Origin: RXOA01 sp964547105
GTDB lineage: Bacteria > Bipolaricaulota > Bipolaricaulia > UBA7950 > UBA9294
NCBI GenBank assembly: GCA_964547105.1
Contig: CAZJLO010000006.1
Span: 1 to 61,961, forward strand
Length of the DNA: 61,961 nt
Direction: 5' to 3'
Under the pieces are notes generated by a model. That model ran no database searches and was not told the DNA's origin. It was given only the letters and a program-made list of their open reading frames with translations. Of the stretch, positions 1 to 8,362 are shown one piece after another. The number at the start of each line of letters is the position of its first letter. The stretch's first letter is position 1. The position numbers and the translations under genes were made by a program.

Positions 1-53
1 ACCTCCGACCGACGGTTTACGAAACCGTTGCTCTACCACTGAGCTACGCCGGC
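1..53 (-). tRNA. tRNA-Thr(CGT), 3' part cut off by the window edge
   Basis: Read on the minus strand, the 5' half of a tRNA begins at 53 with acceptor GCCGGCG. A D-arm (GCTC/GAGC) follows, then a 5-bp anticodon stem ACGGT/ACCGT closing the loop TTCGTAA. The anticodon is CGT, which reads the Thr codon ACG. The T-arm and 3' acceptor strand lie outside the window. A promoter with a 17-bp spacer sits just upstream at 72-100. Confidence 0.9.
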
Positions 54-71
54 ATGCTACAAGCTGGCCGC

Positions 72-100
72 AGTATACCGCTCGCAACTCATCCCATCAA
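72..100 (-). promoter_or_regulatory. promoter of tRNA-Thr
   Basis: On the minus strand, TTGATG (100-95) and TATACT (77-72) are separated by 17 bp. Initiation would fall near 65, about a dozen bases before the mature tRNA 5' end at 53. The element overlaps the weaker candidate promoter of the divergent rqcH gene. Confidence 0.75.
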
Positions 101-110
101 CAGGGACAAT
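82..110 (+). promoter_or_regulatory. possible promoter of rqcH, leaderless type
   Basis: TCGCAA (82-87), a 17-bp spacer and GACAAT (105-110) lie 7 bases before the ATG at 118. The hexamers are weak, but the distance to the start codon matches better promoters in this window (hutI, MEMO gene) and no clear Shine-Dalgarno is present. Confidence 0.4.
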
Positions 111-117
111 AGGCCCC

Positions 118-1722
118 ATGGACGGACTCATGATTCACGCCGCACTGGAGGAGTTTGCTCCCAGGCTCCTCAATGATTCGCTGCGGACGCTGCACGAACC
201 TCTTCCCGGTTTCTTCATCCTGCGTTTCGCTCGCTCGCGAGCCAGGCTGTTGATTGCCCCCCGCCAGGCTCGGATCCATGTGACCGATCGTCGCTTCAGC
301 AATCCATCGTCCCCGTCGCCGTTCGTGATGCAGCTCCGCAAACATCTTGCGGGAACCACCCTCGTCGCGGTCGATCAAATCGCATTGGATCGCATTGTCT
401 CATTGACGTTCCGTTTGCGTCATGCGGTCGGCGGGACAAACCTTCGCCTCGTCGCAGAACTCATGGGAACGCACGGCAACTTGATCCTGCTGTCCGAAGG
501 GAAAATTCTCTCCGCGCTCCGTCCCGACCCGCGTCTTCCCGTCGGCGGGCCGTATGTCCCACCCGCCGCACAGCATAAGCAAGTCTTGTCGGAGCTCACC
601 CTGTCGGACATCGAACAGATCCTCGCCGAGCCGGCGCCCCATCGGGCGCTTGCCGGCCGAGCGGATGGGTTGGGGTTGGAAACGGCAAGAGTCTTGATTG
701 AAGGCGCGGGGACAGGATCGAGAAGCGAAGTCGCCGTCTCGCTCGCCGCACGAATTCGTCAACTGGCCGCGGCAAGCGTCTCGCCACAGCCGGTCTTCTG
801 TCCGCAATACCACATGGCACTGACCTTTCCGCTGACGGCATCATGTGTTGCTCAGCCCAATCTCACCGAAGCGCTCAACGAGGAGCTTGGCGCCACACTC
901 ACCCTCAAGATGCAGTCGGCTGTGGAACTCCACTCCCGGAGATCATCCGACTGGCAATTCGCCAAGCTCGCGCGGATCCGCCAGCGCCTGCTTCGTGTGA
1001 TCGAATCTTCGCCCACGGCGGAGCAATTACGGCATCACGCCGATCTTCTGCTTGCCTATGGACAGGATCTTCCGCGCGGTTCCTCCCAGTTTGCGTTGGA
1101 CGATCCGACCACCGGCGATCGGCTGCAAATCCCGCTTCGCCAGGATCTCGACGCCGTTGAGAATGCGCAGCGGCTCTATCGCAAAGCCCGCCGTCTTCAG
1201 CGCGGACAAGCCGCGGCCCGAACGAAGATCGAATCGATCGAACGGGAGATCGCATCGATCCGCGCCGCTGCCGCCGCACCGCCGCCGGCCGACGAAGGTC
1301 CATTGCTCGCTCCGGCCGGGGCTCCCTCCCCCGCAAGTCCCCGTTCCTCCGCGCCGCAAAGACGCAGGTCCGTGGTCGACGGGTATACGATCGATGTCGG
1401 ACGAAGCGCCCGCGAGAACGATGATCTATTGCGCCGGGCTTCGCCGGACGACCTTTGGCTTCATGCGCGTGGCGTTCCCGGATCTCACGTCTTCGTTCGT
1501 CGGTCCGGGAAGGAGGAAGTCCCGGATCACGTGTTGCGACATGCCGCTCGACTCGCAGCGCTGCACTCGAAGAGCCGGAACGAGGCCAAAGTCGAGGTTA
1601 GCTACACGCAAGTCAAGTACGTGCGCAAGCCACGAAATGCTCCACCCGGCCTGGTAATCCTTGCTCGCGAGAGTACACTCGTTGTCACTTTATCCACGGG
1701 GGAGAAAGGCCGACTCCTATGA
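118..1722 (+). CDS. rqcH: RqcH, NFACT-family ribosome quality control factor
   Basis: This 534-residue protein has the NFACT architecture: an N-terminal NFACT-N domain (about 1-200), a central helical/coiled-coil part (about 250-400) and a C-terminal NFACT-R domain (about 420-534). Asp91-Arg92 lie in the equivalent of the DR motif that bacterial RqcH needs for tailing. A variant of the ELMGRHSN motif reads ELMGTHGN. The NFACT-R hallmark DDLWLHARGVPGSHVFVR is near the C terminus. RqcH binds stalled 50S-peptidyl-tRNA complexes and recruits tRNA to add C-terminal degradation tails. The ATG at 118 fits the family N terminus; the ATG at 130 is an alternative. The TGA stop overlaps the next start by 4 bp. 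Confidence 0.88.
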   Translation: MDGLMIHAALEEFAPRLLNDSLRTLHEPLPGFFILRFARSRARLLIAPRQARIHVTDRRFSNPSSPSPFVMQLRKHLAGTTLVAVDQIALDRIVSLTFRLRHAVGGTNLRLVAELMGTHGNLILLSEGKILSALRPDPRLPVGGPYVPPAAQHKQVLSELTLSDIEQILAEPAPHRALAGRADGLGLETARVLIEGAGTGSRSEVAVSLAARIRQLAAASVSPQPVFCPQYHMALTFPLTASCVAQPNLTEALNEELGATLTLKMQSAVELHSRRSSDWQFAKLARIRQRLLRVIESSPTAEQLRHHADLLLAYGQDLPRGSSQFALDDPTTGDRLQIPLRQDLDAVENAQRLYRKARRLQRGQAAARTKIESIEREIASIRAAAAAPPPADEGPLLAPAGAPSPASPRSSAPQRRRSVVDGYTIDVGRSARENDDLLRRASPDDLWLHARGVPGSHVFVRRSGKEEVPDHVLRHAARLAALHSKSRNEAKVEVSYTQVKYVRKPRNAPPGLVILARESTLVVTLSTGEKGRLL

Positions 1723-2393
1723 GTTTCACGTTTGAGAGCATTCGAACCATCCTGTTGCAGGTGATCGCCATTTTTCTGGTGATCGTTCTACATGAAGTCG
1801 CTCATGGATACGTAGCCAACCGGCTCGGCGATCCCACCGCCAAGCAGCAGGGACGACTCACACTCAATCCGCTGGCCCATATCGACCCGGTGGGGACGAT
1901 TCTCGTACCTCTCGCCCTGATTATTCTCGGCCTCCCTGCGTTCGGCTGGGCCCGGCCTGTTCCGGTCAATGCGCGGTACTTCCGCAATCCGCTGAGAGGG
2001 ATGATGATCGTCGCCCTTGCCGGTCCGGTCACGAACTTTATTCTCGCCGGCTTAGGAATCGGGATCGTCCGTTTGTTGGTCAACAACGTTCCGTTCGAGC
2101 TGCTTGTCGGATCAACCGCTGGTGCTCTGGTCGTTCAATCCGTCCTCTTGTTCGCGGTCATGTTCGCCGTATACAACGTCGTGATCGGCATCTACAATCT
2201 GATCCCCGTCCCTCCCCTCGACGGCTCACGCGTTCTCCTGTACTTTCTTCCTCCGCGCGCCAAGCAGTTCTGGATCGGATTGGAGCGGTATGGTCTGATT
2301 CTCATCGTACTGGTCTTCCTCCTGATCGGGCGCATCTCCCCGCTGGGAAGCGCACTAAACTCCCTGATCGAGTGGATGTTGACTCCAGCCTAG
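1719..2393 (+). CDS. Site-2 protease family zinc metalloprotease (M50)
   Basis: This 224-residue polytopic membrane protein is from the compact S2P subgroup. The zinc-binding HEVAH is at residues 25-29 in the first membrane segment, and the second metal-site motif PPLDGS is in a later helix, so both catalytic elements are present. Four to six hydrophobic segments are visible. The family cleaves membrane-embedded substrates, but this short form has no PDZ domain and its target cannot be inferred. Its ATG overlaps the rqcH stop (ATGA), so the two are translationally coupled. Confidence 0.85.
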   Translation: MSFTFESIRTILLQVIAIFLVIVLHEVAHGYVANRLGDPTAKQQGRLTLNPLAHIDPVGTILVPLALIILGLPAFGWARPVPVNARYFRNPLRGMMIVALAGPVTNFILAGLGIGIVRLLVNNVPFELLVGSTAGALVVQSVLLFAVMFAVYNVVIGIYNLIPVPPLDGSRVLLYFLPPRAKQFWIGLERYGLILIVLVFLLIGRISPLGSALNSLIEWMLTPA

Positions 2394-2415
2394 CCTCCAT
2401 CGCCGTCACCGGCCT

Positions 2416-2444
2416 TTGCCGACAAGCGATCGTGGCGGTATAAT
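2416..2444 (+). promoter_or_regulatory. promoter of tig-clpP
   Basis: TTGCCG (2416-2421), a 17-bp spacer and a perfect TATAAT (2439-2444). Initiation near 2451 would leave a leader of about 33 bases containing AAGGGG upstream of the tig ATG. Confidence 0.8.
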
Positions 2445-2483
2445 CGCCGCCCGAAAAGCACGTAATTGAAGGGGTTTTCTCTG

Positions 2484-3836
2484 ATGCCAGACCATGCTTC
2501 CTACAAGACAACCAATCGCACGCCAACGCATGCGACCATTCGGATTGACGTCCCCTCCTCCGAGGCACGAACCGTTCTCGATGCTGTCTATGCCGAGTAC
2601 AGCCGCGAGCTTCACATTCCCGGCTTCCGAAGGGGAAAAGCGCCGCGCAGTGTTCTCAACACAAGATTCGGCGAGGAGACGTTCCTCGTCGAAGCGCGGC
2701 AACGTATGAGAGAAACCCATCTTCCCGAGGCGCTGATCAAGCTGGATCTCCGGCCGGTCACGCGCCCTGAAGTCACCGAACAAGACGAGGCATCCGCTGG
2801 AGGCTTCTCATTCGAGGCATCTTTCTCCATCCTTCCCGAGGTCGAACTCCCCGACCTTTCCACGATCGAAGCGGATCGATCCGATCCCGCTCCTGTCGCC
2901 GACGAAGACGTCTCGGCAGCACTGGATGAAGTGCAGCAGCGCTTCGCCACACTCTCACCCAAAGAGGACCCGATGGTTGCCATCGGCGATGTCGTCCAAG
3001 TCGCCGACGCTTCCGGCGAGACGTGGTCGTTCCGCACAAGCGATGCCGACCCAATGCTTGCCGATGTCATCGGGAAGAAAGCGGGAGACACGTTCTCGCT
3101 ATCGACCCCGGAAGTCCCCGCCGGGGAGACACATCCAGAGCCGCTTGAACTGACGATTTCCGAGGTTCGTAGCGTGATCCTGCCCGAGATCGATGATGAA
3201 TTAGCCAAGGATGCCGGCTACGAATCACTGGATGCGATGCGCACCAAGTTCCGCGAGCAAATGACCGCGGCGCGGGCGGACGCAGCCAAGGCGCGGACGC
3301 GCGCAAATCTCCTTGAAGCAACCGTGGCCCGGATCGATCTTGAGCTTCCGCCGCCGTTCGTCGACGAACTCGTGGAGGAGGAACAGGAACAGCTGATCGA
3401 GCGGCTCCAGGCATCCCGGCCGGGCGTCACGCTCGAAGACATTCTCAGCGAACAGGATGAAACAGCATCAGGACTGCGAGAGAGAATTGAAGCCGGCGTC
3501 AAGGGGCGCATTCGTCGTGAACTCGTCGTTCATGCGCTGATCGATCACTTCCATGTCGACATCTCGGACGAAGATCTCACGGCCGTCGCCGAGCAGGACG
3601 CCGAACGGCGTGGCGAGAACCCGATCCGCTTTGTCGCCCGTCTGAAGGCGGAGGATCATTGGGAATCGTATCGCAGTTCCCTTGCTCAGGAGCAGGCATT
3701 GGACCGCCTTGCCGAGTTGGCCACATTGCGCGAAGCCGCACCTGGAGATGCTTCGGCGACCCAGGATGCACCAGAAGCGAATGAAGCTCCCGTTGCAGCA
3801 GCTGACGCCGAGACCCCGGACGACGCAGATCGCTAG
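2484..3836 (+). CDS. tig: Trigger factor
   Basis: This is a ribosome-associated chaperone of 450 residues. The N-terminal ribosome-docking signature IPGFRRGKAPRSVL is clear. A shortened, divergent FKBP-type prolyl isomerase segment follows (about 145-235), then the long helical C-terminal substrate-cradling domain and an acidic, Ala/Pro-rich tail. ATG 2484 is preferred over the TTG at 2466 because AAGGGG lies 9 bases upstream and the TTG would precede that site. clpP follows 12 bp later, the widespread tig-clpP arrangement. No clpX follows within the window. Confidence 0.95.
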   Translation: MPDHASYKTTNRTPTHATIRIDVPSSEARTVLDAVYAEYSRELHIPGFRRGKAPRSVLNTRFGEETFLVEARQRMRETHLPEALIKLDLRPVTRPEVTEQDEASAGGFSFEASFSILPEVELPDLSTIEADRSDPAPVADEDVSAALDEVQQRFATLSPKEDPMVAIGDVVQVADASGETWSFRTSDADPMLADVIGKKAGDTFSLSTPEVPAGETHPEPLELTISEVRSVILPEIDDELAKDAGYESLDAMRTKFREQMTAARADAAKARTRANLLEATVARIDLELPPPFVDELVEEEQEQLIERLQASRPGVTLEDILSEQDETASGLRERIEAGVKGRIRRELVVHALIDHFHVDISDEDLTAVAEQDAERRGENPIRFVARLKAEDHWESYRSSLAQEQALDRLAELATLREAAPGDASATQDAPEANEAPVAAADAETPDDADR

Positions 3837-3848
3837 GAAGGAGATGCC

Positions 3849-4436
3849 ATGAGCGGGCAGATTCCGTTTGTGATCGATCAGACAGGCCAGGTTGAGAGGA
3901 CCTACGACATCTACTCTCGTCTCCTCGAGGACAGAATCATCTTTCTTCGTCACCCGATCGATGATGAAGTCGCCAATGTGATCATCGCCCAGCTGCTGTT
4001 CCTCGCAGCGAAGGAGCCCTCCAAGGACATCCAGCTCTATATCAACTCACCGGGAGGGTCCGTGACGGCAGGACTGGCGATCTACGACACGATCCGGTTT
4101 GTCGCCTGTAATGTCGCAACGATCTGCATCGGGCAGGCAGCCAGCATGGGAGCGGTTTTGCTTGCCGCAGGCACACCGGGGAAGCGTTCGGCACTTCCCA
4201 ATTCGAGGATCCTGATCCATCAAGTCCTCGGCGGAGCGCAAGGGCAGGCGATTGACGTCCAGATCCAAACCGCGGAATTGCTGCGAGTGCGCGATCGCAT
4301 CAACGAGATCCTTGCGTTCCATACCGGGAAGACGGTCAAACGGATCGCCAAGGACACCGATCGTGATTTCTTCATGTCCGCCACTGAGGCCAACGAGTAC
4401 GGTCTCATCGATCGGATTATCCCGCCGAGCGCCTGA
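3849..4436 (+). CDS. clpP: ATP-dependent Clp protease proteolytic subunit
   Basis: ClpP of 195 residues, the usual length. The catalytic triad is visible: Ser99 in GQAASMGA, His124 in ILIHQVLGG, and Asp173 in DRDFFMSA. It forms the tetradecameric degradation chamber fed by Clp ATPases, which are not encoded in this window. AAGGAG lies 6 bases before the ATG. The gene is the last of the tig operon and faces a convergent minus-strand unit, with an inverted repeat between them at 4495-4525. Confidence 0.97.
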   Translation: MSGQIPFVIDQTGQVERTYDIYSRLLEDRIIFLRHPIDDEVANVIIAQLLFLAAKEPSKDIQLYINSPGGSVTAGLAIYDTIRFVACNVATICIGQAASMGAVLLAAGTPGKRSALPNSRILIHQVLGGAQGQAIDVQIQTAELLRVRDRINEILAFHTGKTVKRIAKDTDRDFFMSATEANEYGLIDRIIPPSA

Positions 4437-4494
4437 TCCTGATCGCGATTCCGATCCAAGATCCAAGCAGATTGGTCGCCCGCAGTGTCTTGTT

Positions 4495-4525
4495 CGGAGT
4501 CGGGTCATCCCTAGCCCCGACTCCG
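4495..4525. terminator. inverted repeat between convergent clpP and the small minus-strand ORF
   Basis: CGGAGTCGGG (4495-4504) and CCCGACTCCG (4516-4525) form a perfect 10-bp stem with an 11-base loop. It lies between the clpP stop (4436) and the stop of the 32-residue ORF (4573). Neither side has a T-run, so it may work as a transcript-stabilising hairpin or with Rho, which this genome encodes. The rest of 4437-4572 shows nothing recognisable. Confidence 0.5.
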
Positions 4526-4572
4526 ACCGGCACTCGGCTTCCGTGATCCGCGAAGGAAGCGAGAGTGCTACG

Positions 4573-4671
4573 TCACGGACACGTGCCACCTGCACACGGT
4601 CCAGCAAAGACATTCGCGACCAAAATCAACCCGACCATCAACCAAACGAACCAACTCAGGTCCGGACCCAT
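4573..4671 (-). CDS. tiny single-TM peptide with Cys-Pro tail (32 aa)
   Basis: This ORF is too short for ordinary gene calling. It starts with ATG at 4671, preceded 4 bases upstream by a perfect AAGGAGG (4682-4676), and ends with TGA at 4573. The product starts MGPDLSWFVWLMVG, continues as one uninterrupted hydrophobic helix to about residue 23, and ends AGPCAGGTCP with two cysteines. It lies 64 bp after the LptF/G-LptD fusion on the same strand and may be cotranscribed with it. It resembles the 30-residue ORF at 31908-32000 in size, single membrane segment, Cys-containing tail and strong Shine-Dalgarno. No function can be assigned. The Shine-Dalgarno is the main evidence that it is real. Confidence 0.6.
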   Translation of the reverse strand: MGPDLSWFVWLMVGLILVANVFAGPCAGGTCP

Positions 4672-4735
4672 GAAGCCTCCTTCGTATCTCGCTGATCCTG
4701 CCGGGCATCGGAGGGCCGATTCACTCCTCACTGCG

Positions 4736-7700
4736 TCAGGAACCGATCTCTACATTGCCTTCCACTGGCGCATAACGCAAGATCGCCTCGGGGAACGCCT
4801 CAATCGAGAGATACAACCACGTCGTCGCCGGAGTTGATTCAATCCCTACGCGCAGGCAATTCGAGAACTCACGGAACACTCCGATCTCCGGCATCAGCAC
4901 TCCGCCGCCGCTGGATGTCCATCGCCCACCCAGCGAAGCGCCCCACCGATCAGTCATGCGAAGTTCGATCCCCCCCCCGACCTCCCACTTGCCGGCGCGG
5001 AATTCGACCGACCAGGAAACACGGTCGATGTTGACATTCCCGAACGCCGTCAGCCGAGCATCTTCCTGCGCGGATATCGCAGGCGACTCACCATCCGCCC
5101 GATCGTTCGTGACAACTCCGTCCGACGCCGCATCCTGCTCCCGGTGCTGATCCTGGCCTTGTTCCCAATCGTCGGCAGGCGGTATCCCTCCCGTCAGGGT
5201 CGACTCCCTCTCGGTCAATCTCAGCTCCAACGAGAAGCTGGCCCGAGCGATCGCCGCTGTGTTCAGATCGAATTCGCCACTCGAAGAAACATCCCACCAT
5301 CCCGTGCGGCTCTCGCCGTCCGCCGACCACGAAAGCGGCAGCCACTCTCCTTGGGCAGCATCGATCCCCGAGGACACCGTGCCCCGCCACCGGCCCGATT
5401 CGGCCCACTCCGCCGCGATCACGACCCTGTCGATTGCAGTCTCCTCCAGCGAATAGCTTGCCGATGCGTCAACGACAACCTCCGGTCCCGAAGCTCCCGA
5501 CTCGCTTCGCCATGTCGCATCCGCTTCAATTGGCAGCGGCTCCAGGTCAGCAAGATCGACACCGCCAGCGAGCCGAAGCTCAAACCCGCCACTGCCTTCG
5601 CGAACAAAGTCCATCCGAAGCTCATGCTGCTGTGTCTGCCCGTCCACGACCAGCGGGCTCTCGCCCCAAACATGCACCAGGTCGTAGTCGAGCAGCATCC
5701 CCACCGCGGCCTCGGCGCGGACAGCAACCTGAAACATCTGACGTTGCTGGCCTGCACCAGCAGCCCAGTACTGATCGAGTTCCCAATCCATCCTGGGGCG
5801 GACTTCAAAACCCAGCAACGAGAACGAGTCGATCCTTACTGCCGTGCCGGCACGCGCACGTACGACCTCGACCCGCCTTGCTCCCTCGACGTCCGCATCC
5901 GCGGGTAGTGTTTCCCGCAACCATCCCGCGCCGACGGTCGGGATCAGCGTGGCTGGCCCCAGCGACCAACCTGTGCCGAAAAACGTAAGCTCGGGAAGGC
6001 GATCCGTGACTCGAATCTCGTGTCCGTCATCGTCGAGGATGCGCTCGCGTGCCGCAGCCAATTCCAGCGTCCCGCCCGCCAGCGGTCCGGCGACGCTTCC
6101 CTCGAAATCCAATTCCCGACTGCCGCCCTCTTGGTCATACTGCACCGCCGCGCCCAGTTCCCAGCCCTGCTCAAGCCCGACCGTGTCGCTGAATTCAAAG
6201 GTGTAGATCGAATCCTCTTCCCCTGCGGGAAGTGCGTATCCAACCAGGCGCGCTTCGTGCTGTTGCCCCGCGTACCGGAACTCGCCGCCGAACCCGATCT
6301 CGCGTGCTCCCCCGAATAGATCGAACAGAATCACGCCGTAGGCTTCATCGGAGAAGAAGAACGGAACATTCCACTTGAGGTACCAGCCGCGCGCCGCATC
6401 GCGTCCGATGGCAGGAAACAGGGGACTGCCAAGCGTTTCTTCGAGAGGCTGAACATAGGCGGGAACCCACACGACCGGCACGCCGAACAAGTACCCCGTC
6501 ACTTGAGCGGCGAGGATCAACCGGTCGGGATAGAACGTGATGTCTCGTGCCCGAAGCGCGTACGGCTGCGCCTCGAACGAGTAGTCCTCGCCTACGCCGC
6601 AGGGCACGCACTCCTCGCATGTCGAGAACTGAGCCATCGATACGTTGATTCGCTCGATCCCGCCTTCCTCGGCAAACAACAGCTCACCTGATTCCCCTCG
6701 CACCCACAACACTTGATCCGTGTTGGCCGAATTGACGAACACGGCGCGGATCTCAAAATCGGTGATCTCCCCGCGGATCGGATGCCAGGTTCCGCCGTCA
6801 CTCTCGACGCTGATCATCGCCCGCTCCGCTGCCAGGCCAAGCCCGCTCTCGTCGGCGAACCGAACGTTTCCCTCCCCTTCGAGCCGCCACGCTCCCTCCG
6901 CATCCGCGCCTTCCTCCCCGCTGATCCGGTCGGCCCGGAGCAATGTCTCTCCAAGGATGATTTCCACGGAGCCGTGCGCGGCGAAGCTTCGCCCATCCGC
7001 ATCCACGGCAATGCTGTCAGCATGAACCCCGATCACTTCTTGTCCGGTCATCGGAAGCGCGATCGCCGCCAAGACGGCGACCAACGATACAAATGGAGCC
7101 AATCGGCGAAGTCTGTGCAAGAAATCGCGCGTGCCGAGCCGGTCCAGCCGCAAGAAGATGGCCACAGCAACTGCACCAAACAAGATGTTCGGCAGCCACG
7201 CAGCCAGCCACGGGGCAACCACCCCCCCTCCACCGAGAGACCCCATCCACACATAGAACCCCTGATAGGCCCCCACGACGATAAAGCTGATGGCAATCCC
7301 GGTTCCCCTGCTCTTCCACCCGTAGATGAGCGATAGAGATGCCCCAAGCAAGACGAACACGAGCGACGCGAGCGGAACCGCCACCTTTCGATGGTATTCC
7401 ATTTCCAACGACGCAGAATCAATCCCTCGCCCTCGTTGCAGCTCGATCTGCGCGTCAAGTTCCCCCATCGACATCGCCGTCGCCGGGCGTGATGAAGCGT
7501 AGATCCCGGATGGCTCAAGATTCAAGGGAACGTCGAGTTTCTCGAACGTTCCCGTGTAAAGGAGCACGCCCGCCTCGTCGTACCCATAGGCATGGCCCGC
7601 GTCAAGCCGCCAGGATGCCTCTTCCCACACCCCTCGTTCCGCCGTCACCATCAATAGGCTCGCCCCGGCCTGCGGGACAAGCCGCCCCTGCACATCGTAG

Positions 7701-8238
7701 ATGATGATGTCGCGTAGCGAATCGTCACTCGCGTCGTACTGCCGCACGAAGTACACCTCGCCGTCGGGACCGGAGAAGAATGTGTTGGATCTGATCGTGG
7801 GAATCCCGCTGCGGTAGATGACCGTCTGCAAGACTTCTTGGTATCTCTGTTCCGAGGAAGGAACTCCCCAATTGTACAGAGCAAAATCGCCGACTGAGAC
7901 GACCGCGGCAAACAAGATGAGAGGCATCGTCAACCGACGAAGTGAGACGCCTGCCGCCTCGAACGCAAGGATTTCGCGATCATGTGCCAGCCGCCCCAAT
8001 CCAAGGAACATCGCGAACAATCCCGACACCGGAAGGGCGAGAACAAGCATCACNNNNNNNNNNTCTTCAGCATGAGTAGGCGCAACAGCGTTCCGATGCC
8101 CGCTCCGCGATCCACCATGAGATCGGAAAGGCTGAGGACAAGGCTCAGGACAATAAACAGGAACAGCGCCGCCGCCGCGACGACGAACGGGCCGACAATC
8201 TCGCGCAGAAGATACCGATCACAACGTCTGAATCGCAT
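4736..8238 (-). CDS. LptF/LptG-type permease fused to an LptD-like LPS-assembly protein
   Basis: One reading frame, broken only by a 10-N run at 8054-8063, encodes about 1,165 residues. The N-terminal third is a YjgP/YjgQ (LptF/G) permease: three membrane helices, a periplasmic domain, and three more helices ending near the LGTRDF segment. Next comes a basic-hydrophobic stretch (RLRRL, about 17 apolar residues, then TGQE) that looks like a signal peptide. An OstA/LptA-like segment starting at HADSIAVDADG follows, then an LptD-like region with the STC cysteine, LFGVPVVWVPAYVQPL and many beta strands to the C terminus. LptF/G normally acts in the inner membrane and LptD in the outer membrane, so a single product would need cleavage or an unusual topology. 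No stop separates the parts. A TTG at 7120 could start a separate LptD, but it has no clear ribosome site. The lpt gene is divergent from miaB. Confidence 0.85.
8054..8063. other. 10-N placeholder inside the LptF/G coding region
   Basis: Ten Ns fall between the first 58 residues of the permease and the rest. Read with exactly 10 bases the two halves are in different frames. A true gap length of 2 mod 3 (for example 8 or 11) would restore a single frame. The missing part is the short loop before the second membrane helix, so only a few residues are probably absent. Confidence 0.9.
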
Positions 8239-8246
8239 CTCGATCG

Positions 8247-8252
8247 ATCATA
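8247..8252 (-). promoter_or_regulatory. possible -10 element of the LptF/G-LptD gene
   Basis: TATGAT on the minus strand (8252-8247) ends 8 bases before the ATG at 8238, the same tight spacing as other starts here. No good -35 hexamer is present at 16-18 bp, so the call rests on the -10 and its position. Confidence 0.4.
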
Positions 8253-8323
8253 CCCAATCCATCGCGGTTCCGCTGCAACAAGCACGTTTCCGATAAGGCG
8301 GATAATACCCACTGGATCTGCGA

Positions 8324-8352
8324 TTGACCGCTCCCGTACCTTTCGGTATAGT
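8324..8352 (+). promoter_or_regulatory. promoter of miaB, nearly leaderless
   Basis: TTGACC (8324-8329), a 17-bp spacer and TATAGT (8347-8352). Initiation would fall at about 8359, only a few bases before the ATG at 8363, and no Shine-Dalgarno is seen. The TTG of the -35 box is in frame with miaB and could be mistaken for its start codon. Confidence 0.8.
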
Positions 8353-8362
8353 GGACTTCGAC

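Noticed and set aside
7118..7120. TTG at 7120 as a separate start for the LptD part
   Set aside because: It would give a good signal-peptide N terminus, but there is no ribosome site and no stop closing the permease before it. Kept as an alternative only.
8324..8362. In-frame TTG at 8324 as the miaB start
   Set aside because: The TTG is the first half of a TTGACC -35 box with a 17-bp spacer to TATAGT; transcription would start downstream of it. The ATG at 8363 also matches the MiaB N terminus.
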